A stretch of 64,000 bases of DNA from Proteles cristata cristata. Lineage: Eukaryota > Chordata > Mammalia > Carnivora > Hyaenidae. Position numbers and translations under genes: made by a program. Below, piece after piece: positions 1-10,542 of the stretch. The stretch's first letter is position 1. Each line of letters opens with the position of its first letter. The notes below the pieces were generated by a model, which made no database searches, had not been told where the DNA came from, and saw only the letters and a list, made by a program, of their open reading frames with translations. The DNA is taken from NCBI GenBank assembly GCA_017311185.1, contig JAESUZ010001057.1, forward strand, positions 62,001-126,000, written 5' to 3'.

Positions 1-69
1 GAATGCCTACTACAAAGATCACGTTGTAATCATTTTATGGGCTAAAAATCCTGGATTTGAAATGTAAAA

Positions 70-145
70 CCTGTGCAACCTCAAATAAATTTCTTAACCC
101 TCATCCCTACCTTCAGTGTCTCTGTCTGTAAAATACTGGTTGGTG
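70..145 (-). repeat. MIR SINE fragment
   Basis: The stretch TTCTTAACCCTCATCCCTACC followed by a TCTGTCTGTAAAATACTGG motif matches the reverse complement of the MIR core (the 'cttaacctctctgtgcctcagtttcctcatctgtaaaatggg' pattern). It is old and diverged, so the ends are uncertain. Confidence 0.5.
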
Positions 146-147
146 GT

Positions 148-355
148 GGGGTACTGGGGTGGCTTACTCAGTTAAATGTCCAACCTCAGCTCAGGTTATG
201 ATCTCATGGCTTGTGAGTTTGAGCCCCTCATCTGGCTCTCTGCTGTCAGCTCAGAGCCTGCTTCAGATCCTCTGTCTCTCTCTCTCTGCCCCTCCCACAC
301 TCGTGCTTTCGCTCTCTCTATCAAACTCAAAATAAACATTAAAACAATTTTTTTT
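148..355 (+). mobile_element. Felid tRNA-Lys SINE, class A
   Basis: tRNA-like head (GGCTTACTCAGTT as A-box region, GAGTTTGAGCCCC as B box), body TCAGCTCAGAGCCTGCTTCAG, a (TC)n stretch and an AAAATAAACATT tail. Diverged at about one base in eight from the felid form. A young L1 later inserted exactly at the end of its tail. Confidence 0.92.
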
Positions 356-372
356 AAATTCTGGTTGCTGGT
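356..372. repeat. Target-site duplication, left copy (L1)
   Basis: AAATTCTGGTTGCTGGT, 17 bp, recurs perfectly at 893-909. The two copies enclose the L1 3' end between them. Confidence 0.93.
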
Positions 373-892
373 CTGCTAGGAATTTATCCAAGGGATACAG
401 AAATGCTGAGGCATAGGAGCACATGTACCCCAATGTTCATAGCAGCACTCTCCACAATAGCTAAACCATGGAAAGAGCCTGAGTGTCCATCAACAGATGA
501 ATGGATCAAGAAGATGTGGTTTATCTATACCATGGACTACTACATGGCAATGAGAAACAATGAAATCTGGCCATGTGTAGCAACATGGATGGACCTTGAG
601 GGTGTTATGCTGAGCGAAATAAGTCAGGCAGAGAAGGACAAATATCATATGTGTGCACGTATAGGAGGATTAGGAGGAACTTAACGAGGACCAAGGGGGA
701 GAAGAAGGGTGGAAATGGTGGGGGAAAGGGAGAGAGGCAAACCATGAGAGACTCTTGAATGCTGACAAAAACTGAGGACTGATGGATGTGTGGGGGATGG
801 GGGGATGGGCATGGAGGAGGACACTTGTGGGGATGAGCACTGAGTGTTATGTGGAAACTAATTTGACAATAAACTATTTGTAAAAAAAAAAA
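373..892 (+). mobile_element. Young 5'-truncated L1 (3' end of ORF2 plus 3' UTR)
   Basis: Starts inside the ORF2 C-terminal coding sequence, runs through a G-rich 3' UTR (GGGGGATGGGGGGATGGGC), and ends ACAATAAACTATTTGT plus a poly-A. It is almost the same sequence as the elements at 36935-37616 and 21580-21862 and the antisense copy at 24830-25331. The perfect 17-bp TSD shows target-primed reverse transcription and a fairly recent insertion. 5' truncation leaves no promoter or full ORF. Confidence 0.95.
403..684 (+). pseudogene. L1 ORF2p C-terminal remnant
   Basis: An open frame of about 93 codons. It reads CTPMFIAALSTIAK, then a CPSTDEWIKKMW motif, YTMDYYMAMRNNEIWP and a TWMDLEGVMLSEISQ motif, ending at IGGLGG. 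This is the conserved extreme C-terminus of the L1 endonuclease/reverse transcriptase protein. The endonuclease and RT domains are missing, so it cannot make a working protein. The methionine is not a real start; the frame is simply cut off by 5' truncation of the element. Confidence 0.9.
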
Positions 893-909
893 AAATTCTG
901 GTTGCTGGT
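893..909. repeat. Target-site duplication, right copy (L1)
   Basis: Perfect 17-bp partner of 356-372, directly after the L1 poly-A. Confidence 0.93.
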
Positions 910-1560
910 ATGCAATTACTTTTTAAGAGCCAAGCCAGAGAAGCACCATCCTCCTTACTCAGATGGGAGTGGGCTACGTGGGCCAACCTAGTAGAAGACC
1001 ATGATATTTTCTGGAATGTTTTTAGGATTCAACTTCCAATCTCAGGCAGGTTGTTCAACTTACCCTTCTACTGGTCCAAGAATAGGATCAGTCACTGAAA
1101 TAAGAAAAGCAACCATTTCTATTGCACACAGAGACCCACAGGCCTAGACAGTGGCTGAGATGCACAGGCCTCTGAAGGCATCAATCACAGCCAGTGTCCA
1201 GGCAAACAGGACTCTGTTGCTGGAAGTTGTTCAAGAAGATAGTAAGACGCAGAAATTGAGTACAATATGACAGAAGTGCCTAAAACTCCCAGGGCCCCTG
1301 AACACTGTAGCTGGTTGCAGGAGTGAATGGAAGGTGGGGTTCTGTCGCTCTTAGCCTGTTGCTACTGACATATCCCCAAGTAGAAAAGTTATGTGGTAGG
1401 AATTTAACTTTTGTGTCTTCAAACACAGAATTTCCTTGATTAGTTTGGAAGAGACATTTGTCCAAACTGCCCTGCTTAAGGCACTGAAGCATGTCAGGTC
1501 ATGTCAAACCTTTGTTGGTGCTGCTATAGTAACATTTCATCTGAAAAGTGTTCAGTTTTC
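910..1560. other. Single-copy DNA, nothing recognised
   Basis: No known repeat, splice-bounded open frame or RNA motif seen. The short frames here lack codon bias or similarity I recognise. Confidence 0.5.
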
Positions 1561-1572
1561 AAGATTAATTTC

Positions 1573-1783
1573 AGGGCGCCTGGGTGGCTTAGTCGGTTAA
1601 GCGTCTGACTTTCGCTTGGGTCATGATCTCGTGGTTCGTGGGTTCAAGCCCCGCATTGGGCTCTGTGCTGACTGCCAGCTTAGAGCCTGGAGCCTGTTTC
1701 AGTCTGTGACTCCCTCTCTCTCTGACCTCCCATGCTGTCTCTCTCTCTCTCCTAGAAATAAATAAAACATTAAAAAAAAAAAA
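1573..1783 (+). mobile_element. Felid SINE, class B
   Basis: Full-length: GGGCGCCTGGGTGGCTTAG head, B box GGGTTCAAGCCCC, CTGACTGCCAGCTTAGAG, CCTAGAAATAAATAAAAC, poly-A. Flanked by the TSD AAGATTAATTTC at 1561-1572 and 1784-1795. Confidence 0.95.
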
Positions 1784-1848
1784 AAGATTAATTTCCTGAA
1801 TGAAGCTTTCCTTGTAGATAGTATTTTATAGCATGTAATTTTTTATAG

Positions 1849-2017
1849 TTTTTTTTTATTTTGAGACAGAAAGAGACAGAGCATGAGTGGGGGAGGGGCA
1901 GAGAGAGAGGGAGACACAGAATCTGAAACAGGCTCCAGGCTCTGAGCTGCCAGCACAAAACCCAACACGGGGCTTGAACCCACAAACCATGACCGACTGC
2001 GCCACCCAGGTGCCCCC
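1849..2017 (-). mobile_element. Felid SINE, class A, internally deleted
   Basis: Reverse orientation (T-rich tail first, GCCACCCAGGTGCCCC at the end). The usual GAGATCATGACCTGAG block between the B box and the head is missing: CAAACCATGACCGACTGCG joins across it. About 45 bp of the tRNA-like head is lost, including the normal spacing between A and B boxes, so this copy could not be transcribed by Pol III. Confidence 0.9.
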
Positions 2018-2087
2018 CAAAACAGAATCTTGACCACAGTTGACACTTATTTGGCAAATAAGTGACTATACTGTCTTCTACTACCCA

Positions 2088-2290
2088 TTTAACAAATTCT
2101 TTTTTAAGGCTTACTATGTGCAAAGCAATATCTGTGCCAGGTACTACTGGACAAAAGAGATAAATAATTATGACCATCGTTTAGGGGGTTTCCCAATCTA
2201 GGAAGGAGACAAAGACACACATAAACAATGCCATTGTCAGCTGGACTATGTTAAGCGTCACAAGACAAACACAAACTAAGTGCTTAAAAA
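2088..2290 (+). repeat. Ancient interspersed repeat (LINE-like, family uncertain)
   Basis: CTTACTATGTGCAAAGCAATATCTGTGCCAGG, then GTTTCCCAATCTAGGAAGGAGACA and a TGTTAAGCG segment, follows the order of an old mammalian repeat ('ttactatgtgccaggcactgtgctagg ... ggagacagacaca'). Other pieces of what looks like the same family lie at 3440-3834, 15540-16060, 19142-19215 and 43040-43560. Confidence 0.45.
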
Positions 2291-2341
2291 CAAGAGGGGA
2301 CAATTCAACAACAACAACAACAACAAAAGAAAAAAAAAAAC

Positions 2342-3235
2342 AACCCAGTTAAAAAATGGGCAAAAGACTTGAACAGACATTTCTCCAAAGTAGATAAAGC
2401 AAATGGTCAAAAGCACATAAAAAGATTCTCAGCATCTAATCATTAGAGAAATCCAAACGAAAACCACAATGAAATACCATTTCACACTCATTAGGACGGC
2501 TATTCTTTTCAAAAAGAAAAGAACAAGTGTTGGCAAGGATGCAGAGAACCTGGAACATTGTGTATTGCTGATAGGAATGTAAAATGATGCAGCCACTACA
2601 GAGATAGCAGTTCCTCAAAACATTAAACACAGAATTACCATATAACCTAGCAGTTCCACTTGTGAGTGAACACCCAAAAGAACTCAAAGCAGGGACTCCA
2701 AAAGACACTTATAGACTCATGTTAATAGCAGTATTACTCACAAAAGCCTAAAGATGGAAGCAACCCAAGTGTCCATCATATATATATGCATACATATATA
2801 TACCACACACATATTTATATGTATATATAGGATATATACATACCACATACATATATATATACACACATATACATATACAATGGGATATTAATCAGCCTTA
2901 AAAAAGAAGGAAATTCTGACACATGCTATACATTGGATGAACTCTGGGCACATTATGTTAAATGAAACAAACTAGACACAAAAGAACAAATCTTGTATGT
3001 TTCCACTTACATGAGGTACCAAGAGGAGTCAAATTCATAGAGACAGAAAATAGAACGGTGGTTGTCAGGCTCCGGAAGGAGGGGGAACTGGGGAATTATT
3101 ATTTAATGTACTCAGTTTCAGTTTGGGAAGATGAAAAAGTTCTGGAGATGGGTGGTAGTGATCATACAATAATGTGAATATGCTTAATACCCTTGAAGTG
3201 TACGCTTTAAAAGGCCTAAAATGTAAGATGTTTAA
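2342..3235 (+). mobile_element. Old L1 fragment (ORF2 end plus 3' UTR)
   Basis: Shows the L1 order AATGGGCAAAAGACTTGAACA, GACATTTCTCCAAAG, GGATGCAGAGAACC, CCAAGTGTCCATC, CAATGGGATATTAATCAGCC, then TTTCCACTTACATGAGGTACC and GTGAATATGCTTAATACC. Many frameshifts, and an AT microsatellite grew inside it. This is an old mammalian L1M-type element, not a felid-specific one. Confidence 0.85.
2778..2880. repeat. AT-rich microsatellite (TA/CATATA)n
   Basis: Imperfect ATATATATGCATACATATATATACC-type repeat expanded inside the old L1, at the place where L1 often carries a short TA tract. Confidence 0.85.
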
Positions 3236-3345
3236 AGTGCACATCATGATGATTTGATATATGGTTACACTGTGAATGGAGTCCCATCATCTGGCTAATT
3301 AAAACACCCATCACCTCACATACCTTAGCATTTTATTCATCCATT
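3236..3345 (-). mobile_element. Old L1 3' UTR fragment, antisense
   Basis: GTGCACATCATGATGATTTG, TACACTGTGAATGGAGTCCC and GCTAATTAAAACACCCATCACC match the reverse complement of an L1 3' UTR ('ggtgatgggtgtgttaattagc'). It directly abuts a sense L1 end. Confidence 0.6.
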
Positions 3346-3420
3346 AGACCTTAATAAAGCTGAAAAAAAATGGCTACAATTCTAAATACCATGTTATGTA
3401 TATTTTACCACCATACAAAA
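3346..3420 (+). mobile_element. Old L1 3' terminus fragment
   Basis: CCTTAATAAAGCTGAAAA and CCATGTTATGTATATTTTACCACC are the standard end of old L1M elements. It may be the displaced 3' end of the element that starts at 2342. Confidence 0.55.
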
Positions 3421-3439
3421 GAAGAACAATTGGGAGAGA

Positions 3440-3834
3440 GATTGTTTCTCTGTGAAGTCTTATGGGAAGGCTTGACAGAGAAGAAGGATCTTGACCTGGC
3501 TGCAACAGCGAGAGGGCACTGGACAAACAGAAGTAGGAAATGGGGGAAGAGAAGAGGTGCCACTAAAGGCACTTGGGTAATTAACTGGATGCTGTCTGGA
3601 GAGGATTCAGGACACAATTACATGACCATAATAAGGACAGACTAGAGAGGCTGGAAGGGCAGCTGTGCCTATTCCCAGGGCTGTGAATGCTCGACCAGAA
3701 CATGTGTACCCAGAGGAAGGGAGAACGTGAATAGGTTTGAGCCCTAAAAAGATCTGGCCTGGGGCATGGAATGCGTGGAGGCTAGGAAGCGAGTAAGGAA
3801 GCGAGTAAGGCTTATTACAACAGTTCGGATAAGA
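3440..3834 (+). repeat. Ancient interspersed repeat (LINE-like, family uncertain)
   Basis: GAAGAAGGATCTTGACCTGGCTGC and TTATTACAACAGTTCGGATAAGAGCATGAGG correspond to the 'aagatcactctggctgc ... ctattgcagtagtccaggcgagagatgatgagg' part of an old mammalian repeat. GGAAGCGAGTAA is repeated twice in tandem near 3785-3808. SINEs later landed at its right end. Confidence 0.45.
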
Positions 3835-3847
3835 GCATGAGGAAGGA

Positions 3848-4022
3848 GGGGCACCTGGTTGGTTCAGTCAGTTGAGTGTCTGACTTCAGCTCAGGTCGCG
3901 ATCTCACGGTTTGTGGGTTCGAGCCCCGCGTCAGGCTCTGTGCTGACAGCTCAGAGCCTAGACCCTGTCTTCAGATTCTGTGTCTTCCTCTCTCTCTCTC
4001 TGCCCCTCCCCTGCTCAAGCTG

Positions 4023-4061
<39 letters not shown>

Positions 4062-4103
4062 AAATGTTTAAATAAAACATTTAAAAAAATTTTTTTAAAA
4101 AGT
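3848..4103 (+). mobile_element. Felid SINE, class A (first of a tandem pair)
   Basis: Head GGGCACCTGGTTGGTTCAG, B box GTGGGTTCGAGCCCCG and an expanded (TC)n at about 4022-4062. TSD GCATGAGGAAGGA at 3835-3847 and 4104-4116. The right TSD is directly followed by a second SINE. Confidence 0.94.
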
Positions 4104-4116
4104 GCATGAGGAAGGA

Positions 4117-4286
4117 GGGGTGCCTGGGTGGCTCAGTGGGTTGAGCGTCCAACTCTTGATTTCACCTCAGGTCATGATCTCATAGTTCATGAGTTCAAGC
4201 CTACACTGGGCTCTATGCTGTTAGCATGGAGCCTGCTTGGTATTCTCTCTCTCTCACTCTCAAAAATAAATAAATTTTTTAAAAAG
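4117..4286 (+). mobile_element. Felid SINE, class D (second of a tandem pair)
   Basis: GGGGTGCCTGGGTGGCTCAG head with the older CAACTCTTGATTTC diagnostic, and a short body lacking the long CT tract. It is followed at 4287-4304 by GAGCACAAGGAAGGAAGG, a decayed third copy of the TSD that flanks the first SINE. It is more diverged than its neighbour, so it probably inserted first. Confidence 0.9.
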
Positions 4287-4594
4287 GAGCACAAGGAAGG
4301 AAGGGGCTTTTACAGCATAATGCTTTATTTACCACAATGCTTCTCAGCCTTAAGTCTACTGCACAGGCTGCTTGGAAACGATTTTTTAAACTAAATTATT
4401 ATGATTATAATATTACTTAAATGTGTATGACACAGAATTAGGTATAAATTCCTTATACAGCTCCTATTAAGATAAAAACCAAAATGAAGTTCCAAACCTA
4501 AACAGTCTGGCTATAAAGCTTGGCCTCTGTCAGTGGACACTTCCCGAGGACTTCAAATGTCCTTCCTGTGAAGCGACCAATTGTGTGGGGGTGT

Positions 4595-4775
4595 GGCACA
4601 TGAAACAGAGGACCTGGGTTCAAACTGGGACTCTGCCACGCACTTACCTGGAGACCTAGGCAAATGCTTAACCCATGTGAATCTCAAATTCTTCATCTAC
4701 CAAGTAAGCAAAGTAATCGACCTCGCATAGTTTTTGTGAGAATCAAGAGAGAGATGTGAAAGGGCTCTGTTACCA
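4595..4775 (-). repeat. MIR SINE
   Basis: GAGGACCTGGGTTCAAACTGGGACTCTGCCACGCACTTACC, GCTTAACCCATGTGAATCTC and GTTTTTGTGAGAATCAAG follow the antisense MIR from the tRNA-like part through the core. Confidence 0.75.
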
Positions 4776-4874
4776 AAATATCTTCTTTAATCAATATAAC
4801 TTATACAAACAAACAAATGTCTCTAAATTATCTGTAATTGCAAAGTTAGTACTTTGCATTAAAATAAGCTTTTA

Positions 4875-5089
4875 GGGGCACCTCAGTGGCTCAGTCAATT
4901 AAGCAAGACTTTGGCTGAGCTCATGATCTCACAGTCCATGAGTTCAAGCCTCACGTGGAACTCTGTGCTGACAGCTCAGAGCCTGGAGCCTGCTTCGGAG
5001 TCTGTGTCTCCCTCTCTCTCTGTCCCTCCCCTGTTCATGCTCTGGCTTTGTCTCTCAAAAATACATAAAGGTTAAAAATATTTTTTAAT
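4875..5089 (+). mobile_element. Felid SINE, class A
   Basis: Complete, with TSD AATAAGCTTTTA at 4863-4874 and 5090-5101. A-box region GGCTCAGTCAATT; the B box is decayed (GAGTTCAAGCCTC). Confidence 0.94.
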
Positions 5090-5198
5090 AATAAGCTTTT
5101 AAGTTAGATATAGCAATACTTAGCTCACCCCAAATAATCTAACTCCAAAATCTTGTTTATATCAACTACTTCTTATTCAAAAGTTATATTAAAAGTAA

Positions 5199-5825
5199 AT
5201 GGATTCCTCAAAAAGCTAAACATAGAGTTGTCATATGACCCCCCCAGAAATTACTATATATATAGTATAAATTTATATATTTATATACTATATATAGTAT
5301 AGTATATATAGTATATATATATATACTCAAAAGAACTGATAAGTCCAAACAAAAACTTGAATACCAATGTTCATTACTCAGAATTAGCCTTACTCAGCAT
5401 TACTCAGAATAGCCAAAAAGTAGAAACAATCCAAATGTCCATAACCTGATGAATCAACCAGATGTGGTATATTCATACAATGGAATAGTATTTGGCCATA
5501 AAAAGGAATGAAGTATTGATACATGCTACAAAATGAACGAACCGTGAATACATTTTACAAAGTGAAAGAAGCCAAACACACAAGACCACATCCAATCTGA
5601 CTCCATTTATATGAAATATACAAGCTACAGAAATCCAGGCCTGGGAGAGGAGGAGGGGATGGATAGTGCCTGGTAATGTGCAAAAGAGAAGTTTTCTGGG
5701 ATTTGATAGTGGTGAAGTGTGCACAAATCTGTGAATTTATACTAAAAAACTACTGAATTGTATGCTTTAAAAAAGTGAACTTTATGGTCTATGAATTATA
5801 ATTCAATAAAGCTGTTATTTTTTAG
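5199..5825 (+). mobile_element. Old L1 3' end (L1M type)
   Basis: GGATTCCTCAAAAAGCTAAAC, CAAATGTCCATAACC, CAATGGAATAGTATTTGGCC, a GAAGCCAAACACACAAGACC motif, and finally GAATTATAATTCAATAAAGCTG. A TA microsatellite interrupts it. Confidence 0.85.
5251..5325. repeat. (TA)n / TATAGT microsatellite
   Basis: Runs of ACTATATATAGTATA with strong self-complementarity (cruciform-capable), sitting inside the L1. Confidence 0.85.
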
Positions 5826-6635
5826 AAGCCGATGGCATCTTCCAAATGCTCAGACTTGTTGGTCTCTTTTTGCCCTTTCTTATCTGCCACTAGTTTATTT
5901 CCTCTTACACGATAAACAAAAATCATTACATGAATAAATCTGGATGCTTTGTCGGTATATATAACACTGTAACATTCTGATTCTGAAGTTTTTACTGCAA
6001 GCTTACTTCCAAAATTGAAATCCCATAATGTAGAAAATTCAGTGTCATTGGGTCCTCTTATGGTAGCAAGAATTTAATTATAATTCTGAACTGTGTTCTG
6101 AATATGCAGTATCTCTAAGACCAAAAATTATTTCAAAACAAGAAACAAACGAAAGTTAATGTATGACCTCCTGCCTCCATCTTCCCTCCCACCCCCACAG
6201 AACCTCTACCCATCTATGCGGAAAGGAAAATTCATCAGCCGCCAACCAACTGCAAGGGCAAGAATGACCAGGCAGCCCCAGGATCAAGAGAGGAAAGAGA
6301 GAAGGAAGGGCCTACATTTCTGCTTTGACAACACAGCCCTGAGTAAAACCCAGCACACTGTTGTCCTCAGCTCTGGCCAATCTGATTGCAAGCCCGCCCT
6401 CCCAGGGAAAACAGGAGAGCAAGTGAGGAGGCAGGCAAAACGCCCTGAAGTCCCCTCCCTCTCACTAAGCAAGGGAGAGATAAAGAACAATCTGCTCCCT
6501 GACAGAAGAAAGCATGCAGCAAATAGCAGAATTTTTTAGATTTTCTTCACCCCATCCATCGTGCAAATAAAGCTCACTGTGGCCCCTTTAATAACTTCTA
6601 GGAAATGTTAGTTGAATTCATTGAAAAAAATTAAA
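5826..6635. other. Single-copy or unassigned DNA
   Basis: An AATAAA lies at 6566-6571, and a G+C-richer segment at about 6180-6480 carries a 126-codon frame rich in Arg, Lys and Pro. That composition and the lack of a recognisable domain argue against a gene. A decayed LTR is possible but not shown. Confidence 0.35.
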
Positions 6636-6692
6636 GTCAAAAAAGAAAAAAGTGGGGGAGAGAGGGAGAGAGAAACAGAGAGAGAAAGAAGG
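6636..6692. repeat. Purine-rich (GA)n-like tract
   Basis: AAAAAAGTGGGGGAGAGAGG then GAGAGAGAAACAGAGAGAG. All purine except for a few bases. It could be the remnant of a SINE CT tract read in reverse, but no SINE head follows. Confidence 0.7.
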
Positions 6693-7060
6693 GACCACTG
6701 GGTAACTTATGATGTTACAATAGTTTTGGTTGACTCTAAGCCAGTGGATTGATTCCCTGATTATAAGTCTTATAATCATATTTCTCCTACCAAAAAGAAC
6801 TTCGGGGATATTTTAGTAAAATTAATACACTATCTAGTCTAAATGAAAAATGGCTGACAAAATGTCTTTAAAAGGTATGCTATATGAGTAATATCCAACT
6901 GGCTCACAACAAAAGATTCTTTAACTTAGAATAAAATTTGATTTATTTGACCTAAGACAACTGAAAATTAGTCTTCTATAAATTTTTAACAACTACATCC
7001 TAAGGCTCAGAGAGTTTTCCTATGAAAACTGGACACCTTAATCCAAAAGCAGTAATTAAG
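6693..7060. other. Single-copy AT-rich DNA
   Basis: Nothing recognised. Confidence 0.45.
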
Positions 7061-7072
7061 AAAATGAAGCAT

Positions 7073-7289
7073 TTGGGGCACCTGCGTGACTCAGTCGGTT
7101 GGGTGGCCAACTTCAGCTCACGTCATGATCTCACGGTTCATGGGTTTGAGCCCTGCGTCGGGATCTGTGCTGACAGCTCGGAGCCTGAATCCTGCTTGAG
7201 ATTCTGTGTCTCCCTTTCTCTCTGCCCCTCCCCTGCTCAGCTCTATCTCTCTTTCTCAAAAATAAATAAACATTTAAAAAACTTTTTAA
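7073..7289 (+). mobile_element. Felid SINE, class A
   Basis: TSD AAAATGAAGCAT at 7061-7072 and 7290-7301. Head GGGGCACCTGCGTGACTCAG, B box GGGTTTGAGCCC, end TCTCAAAAATAAATAAAC. Confidence 0.95.
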
Positions 7290-7301
7290 AAAATGAAGCA
7301 T

Positions 7302-10300
7302 ATGGAGACCTACTGGTCTCTCAAGTGAAAACCATACTAGATTGTTGGCATGCAGACTAGGAACTTCAAAACACTAAGGAGCTAAACATTTCCCTTGGGA
7401 TGTTTTTCTCCCATTTATGTTCTTCACAAACTCTCTTTCAATATATAGAACAGGGGTAAAGCTCTAGTGACGCTCAATCAAAGTGATTTGATGGCTTTTT
7501 CTAGACAATGCATAACTGGGAAATTGTGACTCTGCTACAAATTTTAATTCTTCTGAGGTGACTTTAGTCAATGTAAAAAATTTCCACTTAAATCAATCAC
7601 ATATTCTTCTACACAATCCTATTACTTGGGTATTTTTCAGACTAGGATCTAATTACAGGATTACTCTGAGAAAAATCTGAATGATACACAAATTAGAATC
7701 TAACTCCACAAGCATTGTGTTCATTTGCCTTAAGCTTCAAAGTGGCCTTCTTTTGTTTTGTTTTTTTTTTTTTCTGGGCAACGTTGGAGAAATTCATTTT
7801 GCTCAAACAGCTGAAGTGAGACAATGTAGACCCAAAGCACTATAGGTTGGATGACAGATGCCAGAACTAATTAACTTATTACTTGGTCTTTCCCTCACGT
7901 CACACACCAAAGAAAAGTTGACTCTGTAAGAGATACAGCTTCCTAACCACAAATATTAATTTTTAGGTCATATCTAATAGAGTGCCGCCAGCTGGAAGTC
8001 AATCATTTTTTCCACTAAGATGCCTGGTTTTAACATGACTTCAGGATATAAAAATATTATTTAATCAGCCATTCAGGAGCCTGCTCTCCTGCAGTCCATT
8101 AACACCTTCTTAAAACAGCATAAGCATTGTAAAGGTTATATTCTTGGACAGGCTAGGATGTCTTTGAAATTATTAGATCACCCCCTGAAGGATACTGCAA
8201 CCCAAATCAATGAGTCATAGGACTACCTGGAAGAAGAGAAGTATCCCATCTTCAGAAATCAGGTCCACTATAACATTAAAAGATTTTGTATTTAATGTTC
8301 AACTGCTTACCTCTCTTTCTGGTTGGACAGGGGATGGAAGAAAGGGTGTGAGGAGGGAGTGAAGGTCATCATTCAAATGCACCGAAGCAAAGAATTTAGG
8401 CAAGTTGCATAGGCTTTAAATTTTAATAAAGTTATATTGGTTGGCAGGAGTCCAGATGTGTCCTGCCTAGAATGAAGTGAATGAAGCCTAACAAACACAA
8501 GCTATAAATACAAAACAGAAAAGTTGAAAACCCAGGACCTAAAGGGTTTTTTAGAAGATGAATTATCATGAGTATCTACCCAAAAAGAAGGAGGAAAGAT
8601 GGAGCAGGTAAGATTTTCTGAAATGACAGATGTTTCAGAAATTAAGGATATATGGTCACATGCCCTATAACTCTCTTCTCAATTAATTCGCAAATATTAC
8701 TCACAGATGAATAATTCATTGGAGGGAATGAAGTGTTCCCCATCTTTCTACACAGAACAGTACTGGAAAATTAAGCCAATTCTCCCAGTGAGATGGGGAT
8801 GATTATCTTAACATCCAGCACTAGGCTATATAAGGTTAAGAAAAATCCATTAAGCAGTAGGAAAAATATAACACAATTAATGCTTTATACAAATTGATTT
8901 TCTTAAAAAGGTCCATTAATTGATAATAAAATGCAAGTACTATTAAACAGAACTTAGAAAAGCAAAACAATTCCTTGCTAATTGCAAATATAAACAAATC
9001 TGCTTAATGGCACAAAATAAGATACTATAAATCAAAATACGGCCAAAAGATTTCTGTCTCACATACCCTATCTGCTTTCTCACTGATTTAAAAAAAAAAA
9101 AAAAAAAAAAAAACTTATCCAGCAAAAGAACAAATGACATAGTTAAAACATAACCTTAGAAAATATCCTTGCTAAACTCAAGCAAGCTCACATGTTGGAA
9201 ATGTGTTTTGATAAAATTAATTCTGCCCCAAACTTGAAAAACTCATGATGTGTAAAATAAAGATTCCTTATAGGCCTACTCTGTGGTTTTCAAATCCCCT
9301 AAACACCATGTAATAGTGACTAAATTGAATCCAACTCTTTCCAACTTGAAATAAGTAGATCACAGAGCTACAGCCACTAACACTTGTACATAGTTCTTCA
9401 ACAAAAACCAAAGGTCCACTAACATGTTGAATTTCTAAATACACTACAAATACTTGATATCTCAACAGAAGAAATTTATTCCCCAGAGAATATAGCATAA
9501 TACATAAATTTAATTTGTAATAGATACAAATATTTATTAGGATATGATATAGGACAAATAGATCCAACTCAATATTCAGTGCAAATTAATATAGAGGAAA
9601 GGGAAGGTAATGAAAATTCACACTTAGGTCTCTATGGTAGCAGCAGTTATATTCAAATCAAAACAATAGGAACTGTACTTGGCACACTCATAATACATCC
9701 TTATAATATAAGGTTAGGAATGAAAATGGACTAAACCATTTTCATTGAAGGTAACTTGAGCAGAAGTAACAATGTGCAACGTATTGGAAAAATAAGGTAT
9801 GAAACAAAAGGGGTTGCAGAATTAATTTCCAGGATAAAACATTGTCCAAGGGGAGATAAAAAGGAAATAGGAAAAAGTCTTAAAGGGATAACTAGGCTTT
9901 AAGAATGTTTCTTCAGGCATTATTCAGTGATCCTATGCTCTATTTAAACTGTACTTCACTGGCAAGAAAAGAGTTTTATGGAGATAGATATTGTGCAATG
10001 GAATGTAACAAAGCATTGTTCAAAGGTAACGTCTACTAATTTCTGTCGCTGATTTTGGATCCATTCCTAATGGTAACTAAAAGCTTTGGGAATTGAGAGC
10101 ATTAAAGGACTATTAAAAGAAAGAAATGCAGAGGTGTGCAGCCATGAAATAACATGCAAAGGTTGGGGGAGACTGTCTTCACATTTAGACAGTCCTGGCG
10201 GTAAGCAGAGTTTTTGTATTACTAAAATTTATATTATTCCTCAAAATCAAAAAAACATTTAGCAGTAATGGTCTTACACGATGCAATTTATTCCATTTAG

Positions 10301-10431
10301 AAAAGCAGGCTAATGAATTGACAGGTCATTGGGAAAGGGTGAGGTATTTTTTTAATGTCAATTTGCATAAGTGTGCTTAAAAAGAATCAGAATTAAGAAA
10401 TCTGTTATAATTTTGGCTAAATGAGTACATT
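7302..10431. other. Long single-copy AT-rich stretch
   Basis: About 3.1 kb with no SINE or L1 that I recognise, the longest repeat-poor run in the left half. It holds T-rich (about 7744-7774) and pure A (9090-9113, 24 nt) tracts. No exon-like open frame with GT/AG borders stood out. Conserved non-coding sequence is possible but not demonstrable by eye. Confidence 0.4.
9090..9113. repeat. Poly-A tract
   Basis: 24 consecutive A. No retrotransposon body precedes it, so it may be a bare homopolymer. Confidence 0.9.
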
Positions 10432-10451
10432 TTAAAGGATTTTTAAAGGAT

Positions 10452-10542
10452 TTTTTAATTTTACTTTTTATTATAGTTTATTGTCAAGTTGATTTCCGTG
10501 CAACACCTAGTGCTCATCCCAACAAGTGCTCTCCTCCATGCT
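10452..10542 (-). mobile_element. Very short L1 3' end, antisense
   Basis: Read in reverse: CATGGAGGAGAGCACTTG, GGGATGAGCACTAGGTGTTG, then CTTGACAATAAACTATAA and a poly-A. Only about 90 bp of element. A TTAAAGGATTTTT duplication (near 10432-10444 and 10542-10554) flanks it. Confidence 0.8.

Noticed and set aside
2778..2880. Short, regularly spaced repeats that could suggest a CRISPR-like array
   Set aside because: They are AT microsatellite units in an L1, with no unique spacers, in a vertebrate genome.
6159..6539. 126-codon frame rich in Arg, Lys and Pro
   Set aside because: Low-complexity composition in a G+C-richer stretch; no domain, no supporting context.
9090..9113. Poly-A as evidence for a processed pseudogene
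   Set aside because: No coding-like sequence precedes it and no TSD could be found.
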